Below, piece by piece: positions 11,452-22,000 of a stretch of 64,000 nt of DNA. Position 1 is the stretch's first letter; the number at the start of each line of letters is the position of its first letter. A program made the translations under genes and the position numbers. The stretch spans positions 16,950,001 through 17,014,000 of the forward strand of contig NC_037094.1 in the NCBI RefSeq assembly GCF_002994745.2, in the 5' to 3' direction. The notes under the pieces are model-generated. The model was not told the origin of the DNA. It did no database searches and saw only the letters and a program-made list of their open reading frames with translations. This stretch comes from Rosa chinensis. Lineage: Eukaryota; Streptophyta; Magnoliopsida; Rosales; Rosaceae.

Positions 11452-12612
11452 ATGAACTTATTTATACTAGGTTGTGCACTTAAGTTAATAACCTTTCTCT
11501 ATGTGTATTGCGTTGAACCTGTTTTGATTAGCTAGCTTTCTAGACTTTGATTGCATGTTTAATAGGATTAATCTAGGTTCTTTCACTTAGGTTAATTAGT
11601 AAAGGAAAGTAAAATATGGAAAATCATTCGCTTCAAATGTTTTACATGATCAACTTCTTTCTCATGACTTAGATGATCAATTATAGGGTTCTAATCGAAT
11701 TTGATTATATGGAATTGGTTTTGATCTTTGTTCCTTACGTTCTACTTTTGTATATGTGTTTTTATATTTTCTTTGTTTTGTTTATTTTATTTTTTGAAAA
11801 GCTAAGTCTAAACCCCCCTTAATTTCGTTACTTGTATATATTCTTGTAAATATTATACTTTATTTTTATTTTAATTCTTTATTTGTTTTACAATGACAGG
11901 TGTATCCTCAATCCCCTGATTTGAACGATTCCTATTTACTATGTACTGACGATGATATTTTCAGGGTTAAATTATACGCTTACTTTTATCGTATCAACTC
12001 TCTACCGAATAGAAATTACATTCCGGAGAGTGGTGTCCTCTTTCACTATAGCTGAATTGAGCTCGTCGCAGATCAAATCGAACGTGGCCTTCCCCATCCG
12101 GAAGGCTTTTTTGAATTCGTCTTCCGAGAAATCGGGTAGTACTCGACGTCCAATTAGTAGCCCTGCAAATCGGAAGTAGTGCTCCACCATCACTTGGACT
12201 CTTAAACCCAAATTCTACTCATCAATTGAATCTCAACCCAACTCATCCATTGAATCTTAGTCCCAGAGTAAACATGAAAGATTGCTGGACCTTAAATTGA
12301 TGGGAAATGGAAGAAAAAAGAACTATTTAGAGCGGGAGATGATAGCTTAGATGTGGCAAAATAGACATTTAAAATAGAGAGAGGTTTTGTCATAAGATTA
12401 GATGAAATTTGATAAGGAGTGAAGAAGAACAAGAGAGAGAATAACGTGCAGTGAAGGAAAGGGAAAACAGAAGAGAGAGGAAGGAAAGAATGAAGTGACT
12501 GAAGGAAAAGAAGAATCATAGACCGTTAGATTTGATAAATCCACGTGTCGTCACCTGCTTCAAAGCTCAGGTCAATAATGAGCTCAGGAGAGGATCCTCT
12601 CCCATTAATAAA

Positions 12613-13757
12613 TTGACATTTCTCTTAAAAAAAAATAAAAATAAAAAACATAACTGATATGTGAGAAAATTTTCAATTTCTAATCAAGAATTATGATTGA
12701 AATATAAAAAATTCTACCTCCACCAACAATTTTACCAAATTTATTTTCATTTCCTTTTCAATGGGACTCAATCATATTTATTACCTCTTTATAAATGATT
12801 ATATAAATACGTGATCTAATTCAGATATGATGTTGCGCGTGAATCCTTACAACACATGGTCGTTAAAAATGGTGTTGCTGAACCGATCAAGGATTCTAAA
12901 GGCGGGGTCGGGATGGATCCCCTTCTTTTGGGCTTGGGTTTTGGGCCTAACCCATTGTTAGGGTTGTTGTTGCTCTTGTTCGGTCTATGGTTTTGTAATG
13001 AGCTTTGGACTATTGTTTGTTCATTTTATGCTTTGTTGGATGAATGGCTTGTGGCCTCTTTTGTTTACGGGAGATGTCGTAGTTTTGCATGTAGAACTTA
13101 AGTCATTTTAGTCTTTTCCGAAATTTGTTTAATGTTTATCAATAATAGGCTTTATGACTAAAAAGATAAGGTTTGCTTCGGTAACGGCTTTTTTGTTAGC
13201 CACACAGGGATGAATTGTTACACTCTCATTGAACTATTAATGAATTGACACTTCTCCTTTAAAAAAATGTAATTATGTGAGAAAATTTTCAATATATTAA
13301 TCAATCGAATCAGAAATCGTTTAATTATCTAATTGAATCAAACAAATGGATGGTTCTAACAACACTTACTACTATTATGATGAACCGTCCATGTATTTCA
13401 TAGAAATGAATAACTGAAAGGTCTTCGATTTGATTGATTTTTTACAAAGCTAATCTTTGTATTACGTTATACAACATGAATGGTTGGATTACAAAATTAT
13501 AAAGTTATTATGCGTTAATCGATAATAGGGGTGAATATGCTCATTCACCCTATGGGTGAACCTAAGAATTGTTCATATCTAATCAAGAATTCTAAATATT
13601 ATAAAAACACAATATTAATGACGTCTCATAATTTACTAAGAAATCCAACGAAGGAAATTATCGAGTCGAAAAAGAAATCCTTATCTGATGGGGGAGGGAC
13701 TGGCTTCTCCTTGACCTTACACACGCTCAAGCTATATTATTAATGGAGGAGAATGGG
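12613..13757. other. Intergenic; probable 5'-truncated LINE tail at about 12830-13268
   Basis: An 81-codon frame at 12856-13101 has no family match I recognise. The segment ends GAACTATTAATGAATTGACACTTCTC followed by A-rich sequence, like a non-LTR retroposon tail. ATGTGAGAAAATTTTCAAT occurs exactly both at about 12659 and at about 13275, which may be the target duplication. The rest of the interval is plain AT-rich DNA upstream of the HSF gene. Confidence 0.35.
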
Positions 13758-13772
13758 AGAACCTTCTGGAAA
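13758..13772 (+). promoter_or_regulatory. Perfect three-unit heat-shock element (distal)
   Basis: AGAACCTTCTGGAAA fits nGAAnnTTCnnGAAn exactly. It lies about 780 bases upstream of the HSF start codon. Trimeric HSFs bind this motif. Confidence 0.75.
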
Positions 13773-13780
13773 AGACGTTA

Positions 13781-13809
13781 GAAGAAGAAGAAGAAGAAGA
13801 AGAAGAAGA
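13781..13809 (+). repeat. GAA/AGA microsatellite
   Basis: An (AGA)n run directly follows the distal heat-shock element and is followed by CCCTTT repeats at about 13845-13870. Confidence 0.9.
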
Positions 13810-14086
13810 ACCTACTCACTCACACTTTCTCACATCCCCTTCCTCCCTTTCCCTTTCCCTTTCCCTTTCCCAATTCGTATGCACCGGCACCATTGTCAAT
13901 CACTCCCTCCCTCCCTCTTCTCCCGTGGCCCCCACATCCTTTGCCCTTTTCCAATCTATCTCCCCTTTTAATAAATAAAAAAATCCCCATCCATTTTTCT
14001 CTCTTTTCTTCTCGAACCCACGATTTGTTTCTCCTCGCTTTCCCTGTCTCGCCCCTATCAAATCCCATTTTCACTCTCCCCCCACC

Positions 14087-14101
14087 AGAACCTTCTAGAA
14101 A
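14087..14101 (+). promoter_or_regulatory. Perfect three-unit heat-shock element (proximal)
   Basis: AGAACCTTCTAGAAA fits nGAAnnTTCnnGAAn, about 440 bases before the HSF ATG and likely close to the transcription start. It shares the 10-base core AGAACCTTCT with the distal site. It suggests that class A HSFs, or the B2 factor itself, control this gene. Confidence 0.8.
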
Positions 14102-14251
14102 ACACAAAGCCTCCCTCCCGCTCTCTGTTTCTGTTCGCCGCCGCTTCTTCCTCCGCCGGTGAAGCTTTTCGTTTGAAGAACCCAACACTGTAAGGCAGTT
14201 TTATTTTTTCGTTCAACTTGATTTCTTTCTCAATTTTTCGGTTTTTGGTTG

Positions 14252-14284
14252 ATGCGGAAACTTCCAAATCCGTCCCTTTTCTAG
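14252..14284 (+). other. Possible upstream ORF in the HSF leader
   Basis: ATG CGG ... TTC TAG gives a 10-codon frame about 260 bases before the main start. Leader uORFs are known in class B HSF genes such as HSFB1/TBF1. Whether this stretch is in the mature leader is unknown, since GTATAT after the stop could also be a 5'-UTR splice donor. Confidence 0.35.
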
Positions 14285-14541
14285 GTATATACGCCTCTGT
14301 TTAAACTTGATTCGTTTAATTTCAGGCTCTAATCTGAAATCTCTATTTCCGTTGGTAGAATAGAGGAATTGAAATCTCAGATTTTTTTTTTTTGTAATTT
14401 TGATTAAAATTTTGATACAGTTACTGATTTGTCTTTGTCTAATCCAATACGGATTGTGATTATTCAGTCTGTAATAGAGCCAAGGATTTGAATTATTTCT
14501 TCGCGAAAGTTCTCTCTGGATCTGAGAGAGGCAAAAGGGCC

Positions 14542-15674
14542 ATGGCTGCGTTGCCGGACCAGAACGGCGATTCGGCGTCCGGCGGACGGGAGTCGCAGAG
14601 GACGATTCCGACGCCGTTTTTGACGAAAACGTATGAGCTCGTGGACGATCCGGAGGCCGACGATTTGATTTCGTGGAGTGAAGGCGGATCGACTTTCATA
14701 GTGTGGCGGCCGGCCGAATTTGCCAGAGATATACTCCCCAAGTACTTCAAACACAACAACTTCTCCAGCTTCGTCCGCCAGCTAAACACTTACGTGAGTC
14801 TCTGGCTTCTCCTAAAACTTCTATTCGATCTGTTTTAAGATTTTTGTTTTTGTTTTAATTTGTTGGTGTTTGTTTCGAATTTTAGGGATTTCGGAAGGTT
14901 GTTCCGGATCGGTGGGAGTTTGCCAACGACTGCTTCAAGAGAGGGGAGAAAGGACTCCTCCGCGAGATTCAACGCCGGAAGATCTCTCCGGCGGTGTCAG
15001 CTTCCGCCGCGGCGGTTGTGGCGGCGGCGACCGTGACGGCGGCGACACTGCCTCCAGCGACGGCTTCGGTTTCTCCGGCAAACTCCGGCGACGAGCAGGT
15101 GATCTCGTCCAACTCGTCGCCGATGGCCGTGCCGGCGCCGACTCCGACGGTGGCGTTGCTGCCTCGAACCAGGAGCTGCAACACCACGGCGGAGATTCTA
15201 GAGGAGAACGAGCGGTTGAGGAAAGAGAACATGCAGCTCAGCCAGGAGCTGGCTCAGCTTCGGGGGTTGTGTAACAATATACTTGCAATGATGACCAACT
15301 ACGCCTCGGGGCAGTTAGCGAGAGGCGGCGGAGCAGCGGCCGAGGATAAGCGGCCATATCCGCCGCCTCCGGTGAAAAAATCTCAAGAGGGCCAAAAAGC
15401 CGCCGTATCAGGCGGCGACAAGGCGGAGTACTCGGCGGGGGAAGAGGAGATGGAGGAGGATCAGGAGGAGGAAACGCCGCCGCTGCTTCCGATTCAGACG
15501 CCGAAGCTGTTTGGGGTTTCAATCGGGGTGAAGCGCGTGAGGAGAGACGAGGGGGAGGAGGAGGAGGATCATGAGCGTCAAAACCAAGGGTGTGATGAGG
15601 TGGTGAAGCCGGAGCCGTCGGATGGGAGCTCCAAGCACGATAAGGAGGCTACGTGGCTGGAGCTGAGGAAGTGA
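14542..15674 (+). CDS. HSFB2B: Heat stress transcription factor, class B2 (HSFB2b type)
   Basis: Two exons, 14542-14793 and 14886-15674, with a 92-base GT-AG intron in phase 0 between NTY and GFRKV, the conserved HSF intron site. The product has 346 residues, usual for B2 HSFs. The DNA-binding domain spans about residues 22-117 ([44 protein letters not shown]). The HR-A/B coiled coil lies at about 187-223 ([15 protein letters not shown]). The B-class repressor tetrapeptide LFGV is at 292-295, followed by a basic NLS-like KRVRR (300-304). There is no AHA activation motif, so it should act as a repressor or co-regulator in the nucleus, binding heat-shock elements. ATG 14542 is the first in-frame ATG and fits the short family N-terminus. 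Two perfect HSEs upstream predict heat induction. Confidence 0.96.
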
Positions 15675-16974
15675 TATGTATCGTGATCTTGAAACGAGTC
15701 AGAGCTTCACCGCACGAAAGCGTAAAGCGCGCACGTGCGAAAGGGGTGTGTGTGGGGAATCTTTAATTTTTCTGGTACATTCTGGAAAGCCGCGAAAACG
15801 GTGTCGTTTTGCGGTGTCAATTTTTTGGGGCGTGAATGAGTGAAAGCCGTTTGAGGAACGGCCGTTTGATCCGTGGAACTGTGGAAGCGCCAAAAGAGGA
15901 AACAGGAAAAAGTGCATCTTGCCGCAAAAGGTAAAAAAAAAGCGAAAATCCGCAGTCAAAGTTTACGAATTTGACCTTGCTTTGGTTAAGTGTGATCATA
16001 ATCATAATTAATTGAGGATGGGTTTCTGGGTTATGAACAGAAACACACCACTTTTGACCAGTACCGTGCTAATGCGTTCAAGATCAGCAATTTGATTATG
16101 GAATTAGTCAAATGTAGTTAGCGGGTTTTTTTTTTTTTTTTTTAGGCAAGTCAAAATTTAGCTTGTTGGTAATTGATGTAAGAGAAAGCAAAATCTTTAT
16201 CTAATGGTTTGTTTTTGTTGTTTATCATGTGAGTTATGTTTCATTAGATTTTGGGAAATTGACTAATCATTGGTGTTGTGTCTTTCTGTCGTCGTATTTT
16301 GTCGTTGGCAAAGTGTCTGGACCATATGTTAAGCTCCTTATCCATATGGATATGAGAAATGTGAAGAGCAATCGTAACTGTTCTGGTTTCTGCAGTAGAA
16401 TGAATTTATAGGGATGAGATGAGAGGTAAATAGGTAAATAAGTGGTCTCTTGAAATTTTAGACTGGATCCGTATGAATAAAAAGTTTGGTAATGATGTGG
16501 GGTTGATCAGTTGGGCTATGTAGTATGGTGGATTTGACATAATGGTGTTCGTCGCAACAGTCTGCAGTGATGATTTTTATAATTTTTTACCCTCACAATC
16601 GATGGGTTTTACTTGATATAAAAGTGATTGATGATGGTTTGGTTTGGATCGGTTTGGGAAATCACAATTGCTAGAACATAACGAAACAAACCAGATTTGG
16701 TTTTGGTTTCGGTTTCGGTTTCAATTTCGGTTGGGGTGAGGAACAGGAGTAAATCCAAACATGAACGCCCCTAATTTTTTTAGTGATATGAAGAAACTAC
16801 ATATACTCCACATCTTCTGAGGTACTAGTCTTGGTCATGACACATTAGTAGGCTAGGTTGACTGCTATTGATACAAACAAATATACATAATATGAGAGTT
16901 AAACCCGAATATATTAGATGAAATATGTGGACACGTAGATATCTCATCTGTCACCAAGAAGTGCAATACATTAA
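15675..16974. other. HSF 3' flank and intergenic sequence
   Basis: The first few hundred bases are probably the HSF 3' UTR, but no clear poly(A) signal was fixed. A T homopolymer lies at about 16125-16143 and GGTTT(C/G) low-complexity repeats at about 16640-16735. No gene is supported. Confidence 0.45.
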
Positions 16975-17389
16975 GGGTGCGTTTGGATGAGAAAATTATA
17001 AAATCTGTAGGAATTTATAAATGATGGAATCTTTAATTCCATCAATCTAAAATTCCATTAATTGTAAATTCTATTGTTTGGTTGCATCTATTTAGGATTT
17101 GAAATGTGTAATAAATTAAGAAAGTTTAAAACAAATAAAAAGATAAAATAGAAAAAAATCTTGTTTTAGAAATAAAAATTGAATACAGCAAAGGAATTCG
17201 TAAATGACACCTGTTTTGGTGGAAATTGAAGTGAGGAATTTAAATAACGAATTTCTTCTTTTTTTTTTCCACAGAAAAATTTAAAATTTTCAATCTGATG
17301 ATGCCAAACGAGGGAATTAGTTTTTAGGAATTTTGAAATCCTCCATTTCAATTAAATTCCATCATTTTTTCTCTCATCCAAACACACTA
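16975..17389. mobile_element. MITE with short inverted ends
   Basis: GGGTGCGTTTGGATGAGA at the left and its near complement TCTCATCCAAACACACTA at the right enclose about 415 bp of AT-rich non-coding DNA. The ends also hold subterminal inverted words (AAATTCC/GGAATTT). No target duplication could be fixed, so the superfamily (hAT or Harbinger) is open. Confidence 0.65.
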
Positions 17390-17831
17390 TCAATATTTTT
17401 ATGATATATCTGTCAATTGTTAGGTGCACTACATTAGTAGCCGATATATTTGTCATGGCTGATCTTTCAAACCTTGATTTGGAACCAAGGTTTTCTTCTT
17501 TTCAAGGAGATGAAAATGAAAATTCTGAATAAGAAAAAATGTCTGTGAGGAATAATACGCACATACCGTCGGTGTATTCTTGCTTACCACACATTAGTTG
17601 CTTCCCGAATCAATCTTCATCATGCTTGTGATTTGTGAACCCACCGTCAAAGATAAAATTGACTTGTCCTCGGTAACATCTGTGACATGTTTTCGAGGGT
17701 GGATAAAGGGCTTGGATAGAGAGGCCAACACTGTAAATATTGGGAACTGGGCTTAGCAGATGGGCCTAAATTTTTTTGAAGTAGACAAGATTACCTCTGT
17801 TGCTCTAAAACCCTAGCCTCAGTCTCCACTA
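17390..17831. other. Intergenic
   Basis: Nothing recognisable was found before the F-box remnant. Confidence 0.4.
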
Positions 17832-17972
17832 ATGTACCTCCCTGAAGACCTGGTTATTTCTGTTGCCAGACACATGAATTCCATGGAGGATTTGTTTAAC
17901 TTTGCTTCAGCTTGTAGATCACCGAGATCAATCATCAAGGGCAAGGAAAACTTCAAACGTGGGTTAATCTAA
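17832..17972 (+). pseudogene. F-box gene remnant (copy 1)
   Basis: The 46-codon frame from ATG 17832 has LPEDLVISVARHMNSMEDL and ASACRS, an F-box of the type that begins F-box/DUF295 proteins. The expected CRSWRS reads CRSPRS. A possible intron follows (a donor near the frame end, and an acceptor GTGTGCAG near 18080), but nothing like the DUF295 domain was recognised downstream. It is closely related to the better-preserved copies at 24216 and 28250. Confidence 0.65.
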
Positions 17973-18663
17973 TTAACACCATAATTGTGTTTCACTAACG
18001 TTGCTTGTATATGTTTACCTTGTTAAATTATACGCTTATGATTGTATGCCTCTTTTTACCATTTCTCTTCGTGTGCAGCGATTATCACAATTCACAACTG
18101 CGAGGACGAACAATAGAAATAGAATCTGAAAGTTCACTGATACACTTATCCGGAAGACTAAGAGAATCGCCGTCCTATTAGCGAGATATCAATTGGTGAG
18201 GTTTTTTTTTTCTTTTTTAATTTTTTTTGGGAAGATAAGGTTGACTGTAATGAGGTTTTGATCGATGTTGGGATCAAAATCGTAGTAAACAAAGTAAAAC
18301 CTTTGTGAAAGAATCGTTTTAAACCCTGATCGATGTTGTGAAATAGGCATTGATCGTGGTAGGAATTTGTTCACTATAGATAATCTTATGCCGTAGAGCC
18401 AAAGTTGAGTTTATCAGCAAATCTGCAGGTGTAAACACAAACATAAAATCACCCAATCTTCTGCTGTTGACAGTTCACCTTTCAATACTTGAGCCACACA
18501 AGGAAACCAAGGGTGATCTTAACTTAAAAGCACTCCATATCCTACAAGGAAATGGCATGGGCTGTATCCTTTGTAAATAATGGGCAGTAGGTGAAAATCT
18601 TGTTTTGCTATCTATCTTATACTGTATACTTTTCAACTCATCAAATTTTACGGTAAGTGGGAT
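17973..18663. other. Intergenic or unrecognised remainder of F-box copy 1
   Basis: Only short broken frames are present. The interval ends at the CTTAA target site of the second Copia element. Confidence 0.4.
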
Positions 18664-18668
18664 CTTAA

Positions 18669-18927
18669 TGAAGAGCGTTGTCCAAGTCTTTAGGGTTTGT
18701 TTTTCAGTTGAATAAAGACATGATCCTTAGGATCAGGTTATGCTTTGAATTATTTTTGTTTTCTGTTAAAGCACGTGGCTGCATGTAGCCGATACGTGAG
18801 CATGTTTTCAGTTTAGTTTCTTAGAGTATCAGGCTATATAATAGCCAGAGTTATAATTGAATACGTATTGATTGCATTCAATCTAGTTTAGAGAGTTTTA
18901 GTGTGTTGCAAGTTCTCATTCCTAACA
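18669..18927 (+). repeat. Left LTR of Copia-2
   Basis: It runs from TGAAGAGCGTTG to CCTAACA. A TATA-like GGCTATATAATAG lies near 18832. It aligns along its full length with 23868-24125. Confidence 0.95.
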
Positions 18928-18930
18928 AAG

Positions 18931-18942
18931 TGGTATCAGAGC
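18931..18942 (+). other. Primer-binding site of Copia-2
   Basis: TGGTATCAGAGC is complementary to the 3' end of plant initiator Met-tRNA, the usual Copia primer. It lies three bases after the LTR. Confidence 0.9.
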
Positions 18943-19003
18943 CCCCACTGGGCCTGAGAATAGAGTAAAGTCGCAGCTTAGAGAGGGAAACACAGAGAGA
19001 GAG

Positions 19004-22000
19004 ATGAGTGAGGATAAAAGTTATACAAAAATCCCTCATTTTGATGGCGTCCACTATGACCATTGGGGAGAGCTGATGGAAAACTTCCTCAGATCGAAGG
19101 GATTATGGAGCCTTATAGAGAATGGTTTCGAGGAACCAAAAGCTGGAACAGGGTTGATAGATGCGCAGCTATCGTTGTTGGATGATGCAAGGACCAAGGA
19201 TCACAAGGTGAAGCACTACCTGTACCAGGCCATTGGCAGAGTCACTTTCGAGCAAATTCTGGACAGACACAACTCAAAGGCTGTCTGGGACTCACTGAAG
19301 AGGAAATTTGGTGGGAATGCTCGAGTTAAGAGGTCTCTTCTTCAAGCTTTGAGAAGAGACTTTGAGGTGTTGGAGATGAAGAAAAGCAAGACAATCACTG
19401 AATATTTTGCTAGGGTCATGGTTGTGGCAAACAAAATGAGGAGCAATGGTGAAACCATGCCGGATTCCAAAGTGGTAGAGAAGATCTTGAGAACGTTGAC
19501 TGAGAGATTCACCTATGTAGTGGTGTCCATCGAGGAGTCGAAGGACATAGACACCCTCTCAATTGATGAGCTGTAGAGTTCACTGGTGGTTCATGAGCAG
19601 AAGTTCCACAGGCTGAATCAAGAAGAAGAAGAAGATCAGGCCTTGAAGATTGAAGATCGAGCTGACGCTAGAGGTTGGGGGAGAGAAACTCTCAGAGGAA
19701 GAGGTCGAGGGAAAGGACGACAGTCCTTCAATCATGGTTCAAAAAATCGCTAGGCGCTAGTCGAGCAGTGGTCAGGGGACTAGCGCCCAGAAGCCTAGGC
19801 GGGGTACCTAGGCGGTTTTTATTTTTTTATTTTTATAACATATAATTATATAAATATAAAAATATAAAGACTTATAGGGTAAAAATATTTATTAAAAATA
19901 CTCAAAGTAGTCCATGGTTTTATATTGAAGTAGAAAACTAGTAATTTTAATGAATAACTTAACAAATAAGCAGCATAATGGATGAGTTTAAACATCTCGC
20001 AGCATAGTTTTATGTACCGTGAACCTTTTTCTTTTGCATTGATCAATTGAATAGATAAAAAAAATGGAGCAACTAATAATTGTTTGATATAAATAACTAT
20101 TTCTTTTTGGGTGTGGTGCAGTAGTGCAGGCTATCATGGTAGCCCACTCATTTTTTTATTCATATATTTTCATTAACTGACAAAAGGACACATACGTGTC
20201 CCACTTGTTTTTAATTAAACACTTCTAAGTTTGTCGTTTTGACTTTTGAGATTAGTTCATCTTCTTCAGTTTCAACCCAGTTCGTCTCACAGACCAGAGG
20301 GCTATCCAACCTTAATTCTTTCTTAACCATGAAAAAAACGCCCAAAGCCCACCTAGCCAACTGTGTAGCGCCTAGTCGCCCGCCTAGGTCGCTTGAACGG
20401 CCGCCCAACCTTAACCCGCCCAAAAGCTCCAATTTGACACTACTCGAGTCGGAGAGCCGACGCCCAGCTCCTAGGCGCCGCTTAGGCGGCCGAGTTTTAG
20501 AACACTACCTTCAATAGAGCAACAGTAGAATGCTTTAAGTGTCACAATCTTGGACACTTTCATTACGAATGTCTGAAGTGGAACAAAGAGGCCAATTATG
20601 CGCAGCTTGATGAAGAAGATGAGCTGCTCCTAATGTCATATGTGGAGATGCATGAGGCAAAGAGGAGCGATGCTTGGTTCCTAGATTCTGGGTGCTCAAA
20701 TCATATGTGTGGTGATCGAGGTATGTTTTTGATTTTGGATGTTAGTTTTACACATTCAGTCAAGCTTGGAAATAACATTAGGATGAGTGCGGTTGGGAAG
20801 GGAAGTATAAGACTAGTGTTCAATGGTGCTGCCTTTGTTGTTGGAGATGTGTATTATGTTCCAGATCTTAGGAACAATCTTTTTAGCATTGGGCAGCTAC
20901 AGGAAAAGGGTTTGGCAATCATGATCCGAGATGGAGCATGCAGCATTTACCATCCACAAAGAGGGCTGATTGTGTACACCCTGATGAGTGCTAATCGTAT
21001 GTTCATCATCCTGAATGAAGCTTCAGCCTCTACAAAATCTCTCCCTCGACTAGAAGAACGTTTTCATACAAGCTCCTCGGATTTGACACACCTGTGGCAC
21101 TAGAGGTATGGACACTTGAGTCATAAGGGGCTGAGGACATTACAATTCAGGAAAATGGTGCATGGTCTACCTCAGTTTAAAGCTTCACAGGTTATTTGTA
21201 CCGATTGCTTCAATGGCAAGCAACACAGGAATGCCATTCCAAAAAGAAGTTTGTGGAGAGCAAGTCAAGTACTGGAGCTGATTCATGCAGACATTTGCGG
21301 GCCAATCTCCCCTACATCCAACAGTGGAAAAAGGTACACTTTATGTTTTATAGATGACTTTAGTCGAAAATCATGGGTGTACCTTCTGCTTGAGAAGTCA
21401 GAAGCACTATATTGTTTTAAGAAATTCAAGAAGTTGGTGGAAAAAGAAGCAGAAGTGTCTATCAAGTGCCTAAGGACTGACAGGGAAGGAGAATTCACAT
21501 CACATGAATTCAATATATTTTGCAAAGAGCATGGAATCAAGAGGCATCTCACTACTGCATATACGCCACAACAAAATGGCGTCGACGAGAGGAAAAATAG
21601 AACAGTGATGAACATGGAATGCTCCATGTTATCTGCCAAGAAGATGCCGAAGTCTTTTTGGCCTGAAGCAGTGGTTTGGACGTTCTATGTTTTGAATCGG
21701 TGCCCTACTTTAGCCGTGAAAGAAGTCACACCACAAGAGGCATGGAATGGTGTTAAACCATCTATTGATCACTTTCGAGTTTGGGGCTGCGTTGCACATG
21801 TCCACATCCCAGAAGCAAAACGAGGTAAATTAGATAATAAAATTTTTCCTTGTATCTTATTGGGAGTCAGTGAAGAATGTAAAGGTTATAGGCTATTTGA
21901 TCTGAAAACAAAAAGGTGGTTGTGAGTAAAGATGTTGTTTTTGAGGAAGATAAGCAATGGGATTGGGGTGAAAAATATGAGGACCAAATTAGGTCAGAGT

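Larger units (their letters stand above)
8667..11996 (+). mobile_element. Solo LTR, probably Ty3/Gypsy (LTR family A)
   Basis: It starts TGATA and ends TATCA (5-bp inverted termini). A perfect 5-bp target duplication ACTCT lies at 8662-8666 and 11997-12001. There is no internal domain, so it is a solo LTR left by LTR-LTR recombination. Without the nested MULE it is about 2072 bp. The first 1.7 kb is homologous to both arms of the palindrome at 58601-62032. Superfamily is inferred from size, the TGATA..TATCA ends and resemblance to Tat/Athila-type LTR ends. Confidence 0.88.
8514..12211 (-). pseudogene. ALP1/HARBI1-like nuclease gene fragment inside Pack-MULE-1, split by a solo LTR
   Basis: Read on the minus strand, 12211 to 12002 encodes a piece with LPDFSEDEFKKAFRM and CDELNSAIVKEDTTLR. 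8666 to 8514 continues it with VYLWRLATGD and GLGISTGHKLVLKVC. These are hallmarks of plant ANTAGONIST OF LIKE HETEROCHROMATIN PROTEIN 1-like proteins, which derive from PIF/Harbinger transposase. When the LTR and one copy of its ACTCT target duplication are left out, the frame is continuous across the junction, apart from one TAG where the family usually has Gln. A second stop follows MPKYLN. The DDE catalytic core is absent. It is a fragment and no product is expected. The Arabidopsis At5g12010-like branch is my best guess. Confidence 0.75.
8281..12603. mobile_element. MULE-type DNA transposon carrying a gene fragment (Pack-MULE-1)
   Basis: Long terminal inverted repeats start GGGAGAGGATCCTCTCC at both ends (8281-8443 and 12452-12603, highly similar). 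A perfect 9-bp target duplication ATTAATAAA lies at 8272-8280 and 12604-12612. Long TIRs with a 9-bp duplication are the Mutator-like signature. No transposase is encoded. The interior holds a minus-strand ALP1/HARBI1-like fragment, so the element fits the Pack-MULE definition. A solo LTR (8667-11996) later split it. Without that insertion the element is about 1 kb. Confidence 0.88.

Noticed and set aside
8281..12603. An autonomous PIF/Harbinger element, because of the HARBI1-like nuclease sequence
   Set aside because: Both units have 9-bp duplications and long MULE-type inverted repeats. Harbinger elements make 3-bp duplications and have short ends. The nuclease pieces are truncated and lack the DDE core.
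13820..14188. 122-codon minus-strand and 89-codon plus-strand frames before the HSF gene
   Set aside because: They fall in pyrimidine-rich promoter and leader sequence with simple repeats, have no family match, and overlap the proximal HSE.
14870..15274. Alternative frame of 134 codons in the HSF second exon
   Set aside because: It is an out-of-frame shadow of the GC-rich HSF exon.
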